32,500 nucleotides of DNA from Prorocentrum cordatum (GCA_963575745.1 CAUYUJ010016135.1:87078-119577); one strand, 5' to 3'; shown: positions 22,101 through 30,634, counted from the stretch's first letter. A program made the numbers and translations. The notes: generated by a model not told the origin, from the letters alone.

Positions 22101-22197
22101 CGCGGCTGCTGCCGCCCGCGGCCGCGCCGCGGCGGCACCTGCAGCGCGGCGGGCTCGCCCCGGCAGAGGTCGAGCTGACCCTCGACGACGACAACGA
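22101..22197 (+). repeat. GC-rich dispersed repeat P, copy 1
   Basis: CGCGGCCGCGCCGCGGCGGC, then CACCTGCAGCGCGGCGGGCT, then GAGGTCGAGCTGACCCTCGA. Closely related copies: 22904-22985 (plus), 23396-23480 (minus) and a diverged one at 30207-30270 (plus). Confidence 0.75.
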
Positions 22198-22206
22198 CGG
22201 GGGTAC

Positions 22207-22250
22207 CTGGCCATCGCTCGGACGTCCATTCCCTGTATTTTTTTTTCGGT

Positions 22251-22295
<45 letters not shown>

Positions 22296-22369
22296 TCGCC
22301 AAATGATCACGGATGCTCCTCGATGGTCCTGGCCGAAGGAAAAATGCACACGTCCGAGCGATGCCAAGG
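22207..22369. mobile_element. MITE family C, copy 1, with an internal (GT)n tract
   Basis: Terminal inverted repeats: CTGGCCATCGCTCGGACG at the left and the reverse complement of CTTGGCATCGCTCGGACG at the right. A 4-bp duplication GTAC flanks it. The inside holds a (GT)n run at 22253-22292 followed by CGCCAAATGATC and GATGCTCCTCGATGGTCCT, shared with the copy at 24320-24450. Confidence 0.75.
22253..22292 (+). repeat. (GT)n microsatellite
   Basis: About 20 GT dinucleotides inside MITE C copy 1. The second MITE copy has only a short T-rich stretch here, so the tract expanded after divergence. Confidence 0.95.
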
Positions 22370-22392
22370 TACGCCAGGGAGCATACCGGCTG

Positions 22393-22777
22393 CACGCAGG
22401 AGTGACCCTGGGCGAGCGTGTCCTCTGGTGCGCGGCTCTCTGGGGAACGCGGGGGGACCCAACACACGAGCGCGCAAGGCGCTACTGCCGCACCGCGCTT
22501 GGCGACCTGGGGAACCCATTGGGCCCGCATCCAAAGGTTAAGTCGGGCCTGTCCCCCTACAGGGGGATTCTCGACGAAGAATAAAAAATGCACCAAAAAT
22601 AATCAAAAAATAATCCAAAAATATCCTGGGGACTATTTGTTGACTATTTTTTGACTTTTTGGGGGTCTTTTTGGGGGTCCTTTTGGGGTATTTTTCATTT
22701 CTCGTCGAACATACCCCTGTAGGGGGACGCGCCCGACATAACCCAAAGGTCACTCCGGCGACAGGTCACTCCGACGT
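22393..22777. mobile_element. Foldback element B, copy 2, interrupted by MITE A copy 2
   Basis: The left end ACGCAGGAGTGACCCTGGG and right end GGTCACTCCGGCGACAGGTC resemble those of 20647-20815. The first ~60 bases also match copy 1 internally. The 204-bp MITE A lies immediately inside the right terminal repeat. Without it the sequence reads straight through as in copy 1. Confidence 0.7.
22538..22741. mobile_element. MITE family A, copy 2 (204 bp), nested in element B
   Basis: Terminal inverted repeats TTAAGTCGGGCCTGTCCCCC (left) and the reverse complement of TTATGTCGGGCGCGTCCCCC (right), each about 45 bp long. Flanked by TCCAAAGG and CCCAAAGG, an 8-bp duplication with one difference. The interior is AT-rich with GGACTATTTG-like words as in copies 1 and 3. 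Confidence 0.88.
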
Positions 22778-22920
22778 CTTAGCCGAGCACCGCGCAACCC
22801 CCGCAGAGGGCTGCGTCCCCCCCGCCCTTGGAAGGCCTTTGGAGGCCTCGGGCGGCAGGCGCCGCGCGGGCGGCCGCGGCCGAGGCGCCCTCGGCCCGCA
22901 TGGGGGCGCGGCCGCCGCGG

Positions 22921-22992
22921 CGGCGCCTGCAGCGCGGCAGGCTCGCCCCGGCAGAGGTCGAGCTGACCCTCGACGACGACGACGACGACGAA

Positions 22993-23064
<72 letters not shown>

Positions 23065-23229
23065 TCGCCTCCTGTACGGGCCGGAGCCCTCTGCAGGGGT
23101 CGTGCTATGCTTCTTGGCGCACCCCCTCGACAGGTCGAGGGTTCGCTATCCTCGGCCTCGCGACAGGAGGCGTTTCGCCGTCATCATCGTCGCCGTCATC
23201 ATCGTCGTCGTGGTCGTCGTCGTCGTCGC

Positions 23230-23263
<34 letters not shown>

Positions 23264-23460
23264 GTCAACCCTCGACCTGTCGAGGGGGTGCGCCAAGAAG
23301 CATAGCACAGCCCCTGCATAGGGCTCCGGCCCGTACAGGAGGCGAGTCGCCGTCGTCATTGTCACTGTCGTCGTCGTCGTCGTCGTCGTCGTCTTCGTCG
23401 TCGTCGAGGGTCAGCTCGACCTCTGCCGGGGCGAGCCTGCCGCGCTGCAGGCGCCGCCGC
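22921..23460. repeat. Large palindrome of about 540 bp with (GAC)n/(GTC)n arms
   Basis: The outer arms 22921-22985 and 23396-23460 are repeat P in opposite orientations. Both then enter GAC/GTC triplet tracts (22970-23064 and 23355-23405). The inner arms 23062-23143 and 23267-23347 are about 80 bp and nearly identical, including GTGCTATGCTTCTTGGCGCA and CCCCCTCGACAGGTCGAGGG. The centre 23144-23266 is rich in GTC triplets. No gene is evident. Confidence 0.85.
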
Positions 23461-23520
23461 CCGCGGCCGCGGCCGGTGGCGCGAGACCGCCTCGGGTGTG
23501 CCGCCTCGGCGGCGGCGCGC

Positions 23521-23563
23521 ACCTCCTCCTCCTCCTCCTCCTCCTCCTCCTCCTCCTCCTCCT
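23521..23563 (+). repeat. (CTC)n microsatellite
   Basis: About 14 CTC triplets directly after the palindrome. Confidence 0.95.
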
Positions 23564-23572
23564 CAAGGGGGT

Positions 23573-23710
23573 AGGGGGAGGGAGGAGGGCTTCTTAGAAT
23601 CTATTAGAAGGAGGCTGCTTCTTAGAAGGCGCCGGCCTTACATCTACACAGAAGGCCCGCGCCTTCCAAGAAGCAGGGGCGCTTCTAAGAAGCCCTTCCC
23701 CCTCCCCCCA
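23573..23710. mobile_element. Foldback element, 138 bp
   Basis: GGGGGAGGGAGGAGGGCTTC at the left pairs with an imperfect complement in 23680-23710. A second, inner pair involves GCTTCTTAGAAGGCGCCGG and its near complement at 23652-23675. The whole unit can fold almost end to end. Confidence 0.6.
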
Positions 23711-23835
23711 CCCCCCTTTGCGCGTGGCTGAGCCTCGGCGGCGGCCGCCCCGTGCGATGGTCGAGGGAGGGAGGCTGGCGCTCCACACCTGCGCACGGGA
23801 GCCCAGGCGGGGGGCGAGGCAGAGGACACATGGGG

Positions 23836-24060
23836 CCTCCCAGATGGGGTCCGAGCAGGGGGGGGGGACGAAGGATCGCGCCGCATCGCCGAGGCAACGC
23901 CGATGTATTGATGAGGCATGTGCGATGCATCGGCGACGTCGGCGATGCATCGGCGACGTCGGGCCGGGGAAGCACGGGATCCACATCGAGCCGCATCGCG
24001 GAGGCATCGGCGATACGGCGCGATCCTCCGACCCCATCTACTCGGACCCCATCTGGGAGG
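23836..24060. mobile_element. Foldback element E, copy 2 (225 bp)
   Basis: Arms of about 60 bp beginning CCTCCCAGATGGGGTCCGAG, both containing GGATCGCGCCG-ATCGCCGA. The interior repeats GATGCATCGGCGACGTCGG. Direct copies of GGGGGGCGAGGCAGAG flank it at about 23807-23825 and 24085-24102. Confidence 0.7.
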
Positions 24061-24172
24061 TCCTAGAGCATAGAGTCGAGACGGGGGGCGAGGCAGAGAA
24101 CAGGCGGCCCAGGCAGTGCGGTACAGTCAAAACTGATAGTAAGGATGCGCGATAATGATCAGAGGGGGAAAA

Positions 24173-24302
24173 GGTACCGATACCGCTACCCTGCCTCTGC
24201 TTTCCCATGTCGGGGGCTCTTGGGAGGCCCTCGCCGCCACCGCTTGCTTCGCCTCGAACGCCTTGTCAGAACGTGCCCCGGGAGAGTAGCGGTGTCGGTA
24301 CC
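24173..24302. mobile_element. Foldback element D (130 bp)
   Basis: GGTACCGATACCGCTAC (24173-24189) and the reverse complement of GGTACCGACACCGCTAC (24286-24302), 17-bp arms with one difference. The interior is unremarkable. It is only 17 bases from MITE C copy 2. Confidence 0.6.
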
Positions 24303-24319
24303 TCTTGGCTCACCAATAA

Positions 24320-24450
24320 CTGGCCATCGCTCGGACGACCATTTTCTGTGTTTTTTTCGGTTTCGTGCGTGTTTTTTTCGCCAAATGATCAAGGATGCTC
24401 CTCGATGGTCCTCGCCGAAGGAAAAACGCACACGTCCGAGCGATGCCAAG
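24320..24450. mobile_element. MITE family C, copy 2
   Basis: Ends CTGGCCATCGCTCGGACG and the reverse complement of CTTGGCATCGCTCGGACG, as in copy 1. A 4-bp duplication ATAA flanks it. Internal CGCCAAATGATC and GATGCTCCTCGATGGTCCT are conserved. Confidence 0.75.
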
Positions 24451-24872
24451 ATAAGGATGCAAGACCCTTGGACGCCCATGTCGAAGCGTGTCGAGGCAGG
24501 GCTGCAAGGGTGGGTACCCTTGGGAAGCCGCCCATCCTGGCTGTCGGTGTTGACTCGAGGCGAGTGGGCACTCACCGCCGCCGAGCTCTGCCCTCTGGCG
24601 ATCAGGCCTGCTGTCAAAAAATCTAGCTGCGGGTGGCGTGCCACCCCTTGAACCAACCAGCCGTTCTCCCCTTTTCCCTATCTCCGACCCGACGCCCTCA
24701 CACGACGCCCGCCGCTGTGCGCAATCCTTGCTCGCTTCCTCCTTCGAACTTCGAGCTGCGGGCGGCGTCGAGCGCTCGCCCCGAATGCCCTGGCAGCCCT
24801 CCGCCCCGACACGGGCGAAGGGCGGGGAACAAGAACAAGAGGGAACGAGGGAGGAGTAGGGGATGACGAGTT
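24451..24872. other. Unassigned interval
   Basis: Mixed-composition sequence with only short or shadow open frames. I see no recognisable gene or repeat. Confidence 0.4.
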
Positions 24873-25028
24873 TTAGGCCGGGCATGTCATCCTACAAGCG
24901 GATTTTGGACGATGAATAAAACTTCGTCCAACAGATTCGGAACAAAACAGAAATAGTAGAAAAATCGTCCCCAGACTATGTTTTGACTTGTTTTGAACAC
25001 TCCCTGTAGAAGGATATGCCCGACTTAA
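24873..25028. mobile_element. MITE family A, copy 3 (156 bp, diverged)
   Basis: Left end TTAGGCCGGGCATGTCATCC and right end, reverse-complemented, TTAAGTCGGGCATATCCTTC. The flanks GACGAGTT and GACGAGTA give an 8-bp duplication with one difference. Shorter interior, still AT-rich, with AGACTATGTTTTGAC. Confidence 0.8.
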
Positions 25029-25146
25029 GACGAGTACGATGACGATGAAAGGGGAGCGGTACCCGAGGGGGCGAGGAGGCAGCGGGGTGAGGCTGGTGTG
25101 CAGCGGCCGGTGTTCGTGCAGGTGTGGCCCGAGCGTGGGCCACAGC

Positions 25147-25269
25147 CCCCTCCTCCTCCTCCTGCTCCTCCTCCTCCTCCTCCTCCTCCTGCCCCTCCTC
25201 CTCCTCCTCCTCCTCTTCCTCCTCCTCCTCCTCCTCCTCCTCCTCCTCCTCCTCCTCCCCCTCCTCCTC
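25147..25269 (+). repeat. (CTC)n polypyrimidine microsatellite
   Basis: About 120 bases of CTC triplets with occasional TGC and TTC. Confidence 0.95.
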
Positions 25270-25411
25270 TCAAGCAACCGAGGCCCAGGCTTCCCTTGCC
25301 CCAGCCGGCTCCAGGACCTCCGCGCGGTGCTTGAGGGATCTCGTCGCAGCTGTTGCATGTTCGACCGCCTTTGACGTTACCAAACACTGCAGTTTCAAGC
25401 GGTGCTACGGG

Positions 25412-25870
25412 ATGGGTGCCAGAGGGTGGCGCCCAAGGCTCACCCCGCTGGAGCGCAAAGCCCGGCGGGCACGGGCACAGTGGTCGGCTGAGCGAGCCAT
25501 CCACCGCCTCACCCGCGAGGTGGAGCAGCTCCGCAAGATGCAGTATATGGACCTCGACGTCGTCAGCTGCAGCGTTGGGAGCAGCGAGTGGGAGCAATAT
25601 GGACAGCGGATGCCTCCGCAGGGCACGGCAGGAACGTGGGGGTCAGAATGGCAGTGGCAGCAGCGAGCGGAGCTGGAGGCGAAGCACGAGCCCAATGCCA
25701 TCAGCTACAACGACGGGACTCTATCGCACGACGCGAAGGTAGATCCCGACGTCCACAGCCACAGAACCGTGGACCACACATGCGAGAAGTCTGGAATGGC
25801 GGCAGCGGCAGTGACGAAGCACGAACCCAATGCCATCAGCGACACAGGACGGCGAGGCTGTGTCGCATGA
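25412..25870 (+). CDS. Start of a degenerate PPR-type repeat protein
   Basis: Frame of about 150 codons from the first ATG after the (CTC)n tract: a basic, helical-looking N-terminus (RLTPLERKARRARAQW, HRLTREVEQLRKMQ), then EWQWQQRAELEAKHEPNAISYNDG and VDPDVHSHRTVDHTCEKSG. The words EPNAISYN, DPDV and ACEK-like pieces are typical of dinoflagellate pentatricopeptide repeats, which bind RNA in organelles. The frame breaks near 25835, where the repeat spacing is 140 instead of 135 bases, and the array continues in the next frame. It could be a real gene with one frameshift or a pseudogene. Confidence 0.5.
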   Translation: MGARGWRPRLTPLERKARRARAQWSAERAIHRLTREVEQLRKMQYMDLDVVSCSVGSSEWEQYGQRMPPQGTAGTWGSEWQWQQRAELEAKHEPNAISYNDGTLSHDAKVDPDVHSHRTVDHTCEKSGMAAAAVTKHEPNAISDTGRRGCVA

Positions 25871-26535
25871 CGGGAACGTCGACTCCGACGTCATCAGCTA
25901 CAGACCCGTGGACGACACATGCGTGAAGTCTGGGATGGCGGCAGTGGCAGAGACGAAGCACGAGCCCAATGCCATCAGCTACAACGACGGGGTTGCGTCG
26001 CGTGACGCCAAGGTCGAGCCCGACGTCATCAGCTACAGACCCGAGGACGGTGCATGCGAGAACTCTTGGATGGTGGCAGTGGCGGACACGGAGCACCAGC
26101 CCAATGCCATCAGCTACAACGACGGTGCATGCGAGAACTCTTGGATGGTGGCAGTGGCGGAGACGAAGGACGAGCCCAATTGCATCAGCCACAACGACGG
26201 GACTGTGTCGCGTGACGGGAAGGTCGAGCCTGACGTCATCAGCTACAAACCCGAGGACGGTGCATGCGAGAAGTCTTGGATGGCTGCACTGGCAGTGACG
26301 AAGCACGAGCCCAATGCCATCAGCGACAACGAAAAGGCTGTGTCGCATGACGGGAAGGTCGACTCCGACGTCATCAGCTACAGACCCGTGGACGACACAT
26401 GCGTGAAGTCTGGGATGGCGGCAGTGGCGGAGACGAAGCACGAGCCCAATGCCATCAGCTACAACGACGGGGATCGGACGCGCGGTGGGAAGGCCGAGCC
26501 CGACGTCGTCAGCTACAGAATTGGGAAAATGACCG
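25680..26535 (+). repeat. 135-bp coding minisatellite
   Basis: Six to seven head-to-tail units defined by GAGCCCAATGCCATCAGC and GACGTCATCAGCTACAGAC, with period 135 except one 140 (frameshift) and one 135+75 interval. Confidence 0.85.
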
Positions 26536-26846
26536 AGTCAGGCATGGAAGCGTTTCTCCGCGAGCGAGCTGCAGAACAGAAGGAGTTCGAAGATAAATGC
26601 AGCACACGAGCCATGAGATGGAAATCCCAGCCTTTCGTGCGACGTGTTGCACACCTTGCGGCCGCTTCGCAAGGCAGTAATGGGAGATGGATCCACACAC
26701 AGGTTGGAGTCGGTTGTACTCAACGTGACGAATGGAAATCGGAGTCGACACAGGGCAGCACACCGACGAAGCAGAACGGCGGCAGTGAGGTTGGAGACCT
26801 TCTCTCGGCTCTCTGTGCAGCCATTTCCTCAGCGTCGACGCGTTGA
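25830..26846 (+). CDS. PPR-derived protein with 45-residue tandem repeats
   Basis: 338 codons, continuing the array after a frameshift. The unit is about 45 residues: KHEPNAISYNDG, then RDxKVEPDVISYRPEDGACE, then xSWMAAVAET. The GACGTC anchor recurs at 25887, 26022, 26232, 26367 and 26502, i.e. 135-base spacing, with one extra 75-base (25-codon) partial duplication between 26022 and 26232. All spacings within this ORF are multiples of three, so the frame has been preserved during repeat expansion. The C-terminal ~100 residues (FLRERAAEQKEFEDKC and onward) are not repetitive. PNxISYN and PDVISY are PPR signatures, but each 35-residue helix pair is truncated, so the fold is doubtful. Confidence 0.55.
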   Translation: MPSATQDGEAVSHDGNVDSDVISYRPVDDTCVKSGMAAVAETKHEPNAISYNDGVASRDAKVEPDVISYRPEDGACENSWMVAVADTEHQPNAISYNDGACENSWMVAVAETKDEPNCISHNDGTVSRDGKVEPDVISYKPEDGACEKSWMAALAVTKHEPNAISDNEKAVSHDGKVDSDVISYRPVDDTCVKSGMAAVAETKHEPNAISYNDGDRTRGGKAEPDVVSYRIGKMTESGMEAFLRERAAEQKEFEDKCSTRAMRWKSQPFVRRVAHLAAASQGSNGRWIHTQVGVGCTQRDEWKSESTQGSTPTKQNGGSEVGDLLSALCAAISSASTR

Positions 26847-26952
26847 ACCTCTCCCTACTGTCGAAGGCTTTCTGAGTGGAAGGTGAAACTGCAGCGTGCG
26901 GTTCCGAGCAGAGTATATCGCTACGCAATCAGGCAGAGACTCCAGAGACTCC

Positions 26953-27119
26953 TCGTCCTCCTCCGCCTCCTTCTCCTCCTCCTCCTCCGCCGTTTTGACG
27001 TTGCTCAGACGTGAATCGCAAGTGCCATGTTCTCCTTCTTCTTCCTCCTCCTCCTCCTCCCTCCTCCTCCCTCCTCCTCCTCCTCCTCCTCCTCCTCCTC
27101 CCTCCTCCTCCCTCCTCCC
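26953..27119 (+). repeat. (CTC)n polypyrimidine tracts
   Basis: Two CTC-rich blocks separated by about 40 bases of unique sequence (26993-27030). Confidence 0.9.
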
Positions 27120-27302
27120 CTGGCCTCTGCAGGAGTACCTTCCGTCGGCCCTCGGCGGCCACCCATCAGATGACCCCCTCCGTCCGCACGCGCCCCCCCC
27201 CCTCGTGCGGCCTCCTGGGCCCCCCTCCCCGGACGCTCCCCGCTCCCCTGGGGGCGCCCAGCTGAAGCCACGTGCTGCGCCAGCGTAGAGGCAGCAAGGC
27301 CC

Positions 27303-27354
27303 CCTCCTCCTCCTCCTCCTCCTCCTCCTCCTCCTCCTCCTCCTCCTCCTCCTT
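27303..27354 (+). repeat. (CTC)n microsatellite
   Basis: About 17 CTC triplets. Confidence 0.95.
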
Positions 27355-27357
27355 CTC

Positions 27358-27654
27358 GGGTGGGGCCAGGAAGCCCCGGCCCAAGGTGGCCCCAGCCATT
27401 CCGGGGGAGGCCCTCAGGTGGCCTCCAGAGCGCCCCGCACGAGGTACGGCGGGCCGCAGGGCCTTCAGAGTTATGAGCTGCGCGCAAAACAGGGGGGGGC
27501 ACCGTGGCCAGGATCACCGCTGGCGCCCTCCGGGGGAAGTGCATCCGGATGCAGGCTTGGACGAATCCCGCCCCTCGATGCAGTGTTCCAACCATCCTTT
27601 GGTCCTGTGGTGTTGGGTCCTCGCTTTCAAGAAACAACGCCCGCGTTCCACATT
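27358..27654. other. Unassigned interval
   Basis: GC-rich unique sequence between microsatellites. No gene supported. Confidence 0.4.
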
Positions 27655-27895
27655 CTCCTCCTCCTCCTCCTCCTCCTCCTCCCGCTGCCTCTTCTCTCCC
27701 TTGTTCTCAACCGTCCTGTGTTGGGTTCTCATCTTCAATAGCGCACTGTGGTATCTTTCATCCCCCCCTCCTCCTCCTCCTCCTCCTCCTCCTCCTTCTC
27801 CTCCCCCTCCTCCGCCTCCTCCTCCTCCTCTTCATCTTCCTCCTCCTCCTCCTCATCTTCCTCCTCGTCCTCTTCCTCATCCTGCTCCTCATTTC
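27655..27895 (+). repeat. (CTC)n and CTC/TTC polypyrimidine tracts
   Basis: A short tract at 27655-27685 and a long one at 27766-27895, with about 80 bases of unique sequence between. Confidence 0.9.
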
Positions 27896-27965
27896 CCATC
27901 CTCCGCTCTCCTCTCCTCATGCCTTCTGCATCCTTGCCTCTCTTGCTCGTACCTTTCCGACTGGG

Positions 27966-28410
27966 GTGCTGCGGACAGCGCAAGTGTCGCCGGTTTTGTG
28001 GGTTCTTGGGAGGCACGGCGGATGTGAGGGCAACGCGTTACATGAAAGACCGCGCGGCTCCGCCGGGGGCTGCGAACAACGCAACTGTCGTCCTTTCGTG
28101 GGCTCCTGGGAGGCACGGCTGAGGTGAGGGCAGCGCAAATCACTTTTAGACCTCGCGGCTCCCTCTAGGGCGGCGAACTGGGCAACTGTCGCCACTTTGG
28201 TGGGCCCCTGGGAGGACGGAGGAGGTGTCGAGACCTCGCGGCTCCCTCGGGGGCTGCGAACAGCCCAAGTGTCGCCACTGTCGTGGGCTCCTAGGAGGCA
28301 CGGCGGAGGTGAAGACGGCGCAAGTCACTTCGAGACCTCGCGGCTCCGTCGGGGGCTGCGAACCGCACAACCGTCGCCACTTTCGTGGGCTGCTGAGAAG
28401 AACGGCGGAA
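27966..28410 (+). repeat. Minisatellite of about 101 bp, four to five units
   Basis: Words GACCTCGCGGCTCCNTC, GGGGGCTGCGAACNGC and GTCGCCACTNTCGTGGGCT recur. The TGTCGC anchor falls at 27985, 28086, 28187, 28270 and 28372, spacing 101, 101, 83, 102. The 83 reflects a small deletion in one unit. Confidence 0.85.
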
Positions 28411-28587
28411 TACAAGGCAGGACAAAGCGTGCATATTTCGGGTCGTGTTATTTTGAATGGAAATGTCATGTCATACAAGTAGTCGCCTCGCATGGGAAAT
28501 GAACCGGGTAGGTCTCGAGTAATTCCCAACCATGCTGTGCTGTAGTGTCCTCGTTTTGAAGACACTTCTCCTGATGCCCTTCTCCCG

Positions 28588-30160
28588 CAGTTCACCGCCA
28601 ATTTCGGCACACCGCTCACACGTTTCTTGGCCCAATAGGGGGCTCCACCTGAGGCCACAGTGGCTGCGCTCGCATGCGGTTACATACGGTTCCTCGCCCA
28701 TTTCGGCACACACCTCACTCGCGCCGTAGCCCGACCTAAGGCCCCAATGGCTGCGCTCGCATGCGGTTCCCCGCCCATTCCGGCACACCCCTGACGCGCT
28801 TCGTAGCCCCGTAAGGGGCTCCACCTAAAACCTCAGCGGCTCAGCTCGCACCCGGTTCTCCGCCCGTTCTGGTACACCCCTCACACGTTTTGTGAGCTCA
28901 TGGGGAGCCCCACATCAGGCCACGATGGCTGCGCTCGCATGCGGTTCCCTGCCAATTTGGGCACACCCCTCACACTTTCGTTGCCCCATGGGGAGTTCCA
29001 CCCAATACCCCAGTGGCCGCTCACGCATGCGGCTCCCCGCCCCCAATTTCGGCACACCCCTCGCACGTCTCGTGGCCCCGCAGGAAGCTCGCCTAAGGCC
29101 CCAGTGGCTGCGCTCGCATGCGGCTCCAAGCCAGTTTTGGCACACTCCTCGCATGTTTCGTATTGCAGCACACCACTCGCACGCTCCGTGGCCCGATAGG
29201 GAGCTCCGCCTGAGGGCCCAGTGACTGCGCTCGCATGCGGTTCCCCGCCCACTTCGGCACACACACAGACACACAGACACACAGACACACAGACACACAG
29301 ACACACACACACACACACACATCTCACACGCTTGCTACCCCACAAGGAGGTCCACCTCAGGCCCTCGCGGCTGAGCTCGCACCCGGCTCTCCGCCCCTTC
29401 TGGCACAACCTTCACTCGTTTCGTGGCCTCGTGGGGAGCTCCACCGAAGGTCCCAGTGGCTGTGACCACATACGGTGTCCCGCCCATTTCGGCACACCCC
29501 TCACTCGCGCCGTGGCCCCATGGGGAGCTACATCGACGGCCACCGTGGCAAAGTTCACATGCGTTTCCGCGCCCATTTCGGCACACCACTCACACGTTTG
29601 TGACCCCATAGGGAGCTCCACTTGAGGCCCCAGTGACCGTCCTGGGCTATCTACCGATTTCGGCACAACCCTGACACGCTTCGTGGCCCTATACGGATCA
29701 AGCTCCACCCACCACCTAATGCCCCAATGGCCGTCCTCGCATGTGGATCCCCCCCACATGTTCCAGTACACCCCGCACATGCTTCGTGGTCCCATAGTGA
29801 GCTCCACCGAAGGCTTCAGTGGCAGGGTTCGAATGCGGTTCCCGCCCACTTCGGCACACACCTCGCACGCTTCGTGGCCCCGTAGGGAGCTCCACCGAAG
29901 GCCCCAGTGGCTGAGCTTGCATACGGTCCCCGGCCCATTTCGGCACACCCCTCGCACGCTTCGTGGCCCCGTAGGGATCTCCATCTACGGCCCCAGTGGC
30001 TGCGCTCGCATGCGGCTCCCCACCCAATTTCGGCACACAAAAACACGCGCCGTGGCCCATTTGGGAGCTCCACCTAAGACCCCAATGGCTGAGCTCGCAT
30101 TCGGGGTTCCCCGTCCATTTCGGAAAACCCCTCACAAGTCTCATGGCCACAATTGGGAGC
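28588..30160 (+). repeat. Satellite of about 89 bp, roughly 17 units
   Basis: Units read approximately CCATTTCGGCACACCCCTCG, CACGCTTCGTGGCCCCGTAG, GGAGCTCCACCTAAGGCCCC, AGTGGCTGCGCTCGCATGCG, GTTCCCCGC. The CGGCAC anchor recurs at 28605, 28704, 28781, 28870, 28959, 29050, 29139, 29255*, 29401, 29490, 29579, 29661, 29764, 29852, 29941, 30031 and 30121 (*after a truncated unit at 29166). Most spacings are 88-91. Open frames through it are shadows of the repeat. Confidence 0.92.
29256..29322 (+). repeat. (CACAGA)n/(CA)n microsatellite inside the satellite
   Basis: About six CACAGA-type hexamers followed by about ten CA repeats, inserted at the GGCACAC word of one unit, from which it probably expanded. 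Confidence 0.95.
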
Positions 30161-30206
30161 ACCACAGAAGACGATCCTCAGAACTGCGATGCCCACAATT
30201 GCATCC

Positions 30207-30270
30207 CGCGGCCGCGCCGCGGCGGCACCTGCTGCGCTGAAGGCTCGGCAGGTGGAGGTCGAGGGACGAT
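30207..30270 (+). repeat. GC-rich dispersed repeat P, diverged copy
   Basis: CGCGGCCGCGCCGCGGCGGC then ACCTGCTGCGCTGAAGGCTCG and GAGGTCGAGGG, related to 22101-22197. Confidence 0.6.
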
Positions 30271-30520
30271 GCCTGGATGAAGGGGCCCTGGGACACACAA
30301 ATGAATGCACACAAGTAACCGGATTCCCCATATGTTGCCATCTGTTCTGGGTTTTTTGTCTTCCCCCCCGCTTCCCATATTTTTTCCCATCTTTTCCTGG
30401 GCGTCGACGATTCATCGTGTCTGTGTGTTTTTGTTCCCTCCTGACTGGAGGAACACCCAAACGCCCTCGCGCCAGTGCCAGGACGCGTCACGGGGGACGC
30501 ATCCCGGGCGGCGTCCGCGG

Positions 30521-30579
30521 CGGGCCCCCCCCCCTGGCGGCGCCCCGCCCGCCGGGGCGGGGGGGGGGAGGGGGGGGGC
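30521..30579 (+). repeat. Poly-C then poly-G tract with G-quadruplex potential
   Basis: A run of ten C, then GGGG, an eleven-G run and a nine-G run separated by single bases (30554-30578). This gives strong quadruplex potential on the plus strand. Confidence 0.8.
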
Positions 30580-30634
30580 AGCGCAGGTCCGAGAGCTCCG
30601 CGCGGACCTCCACATGGCTAGGCTTATGCCATGC

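Noticed and set aside
29825-29845. GGTTCGAAT T-loop-like sequence suggesting a tRNA
   Set aside because: No acceptor, D or anticodon stem around it. It is a variant of the satellite unit.
28881-30240. ORFs of up to 190 codons across the satellite, including repeated Cys/Gly words on the minus strand
   Set aside because: Period-89 repeats shift frame every unit, so the peptides are shadows of the satellite.
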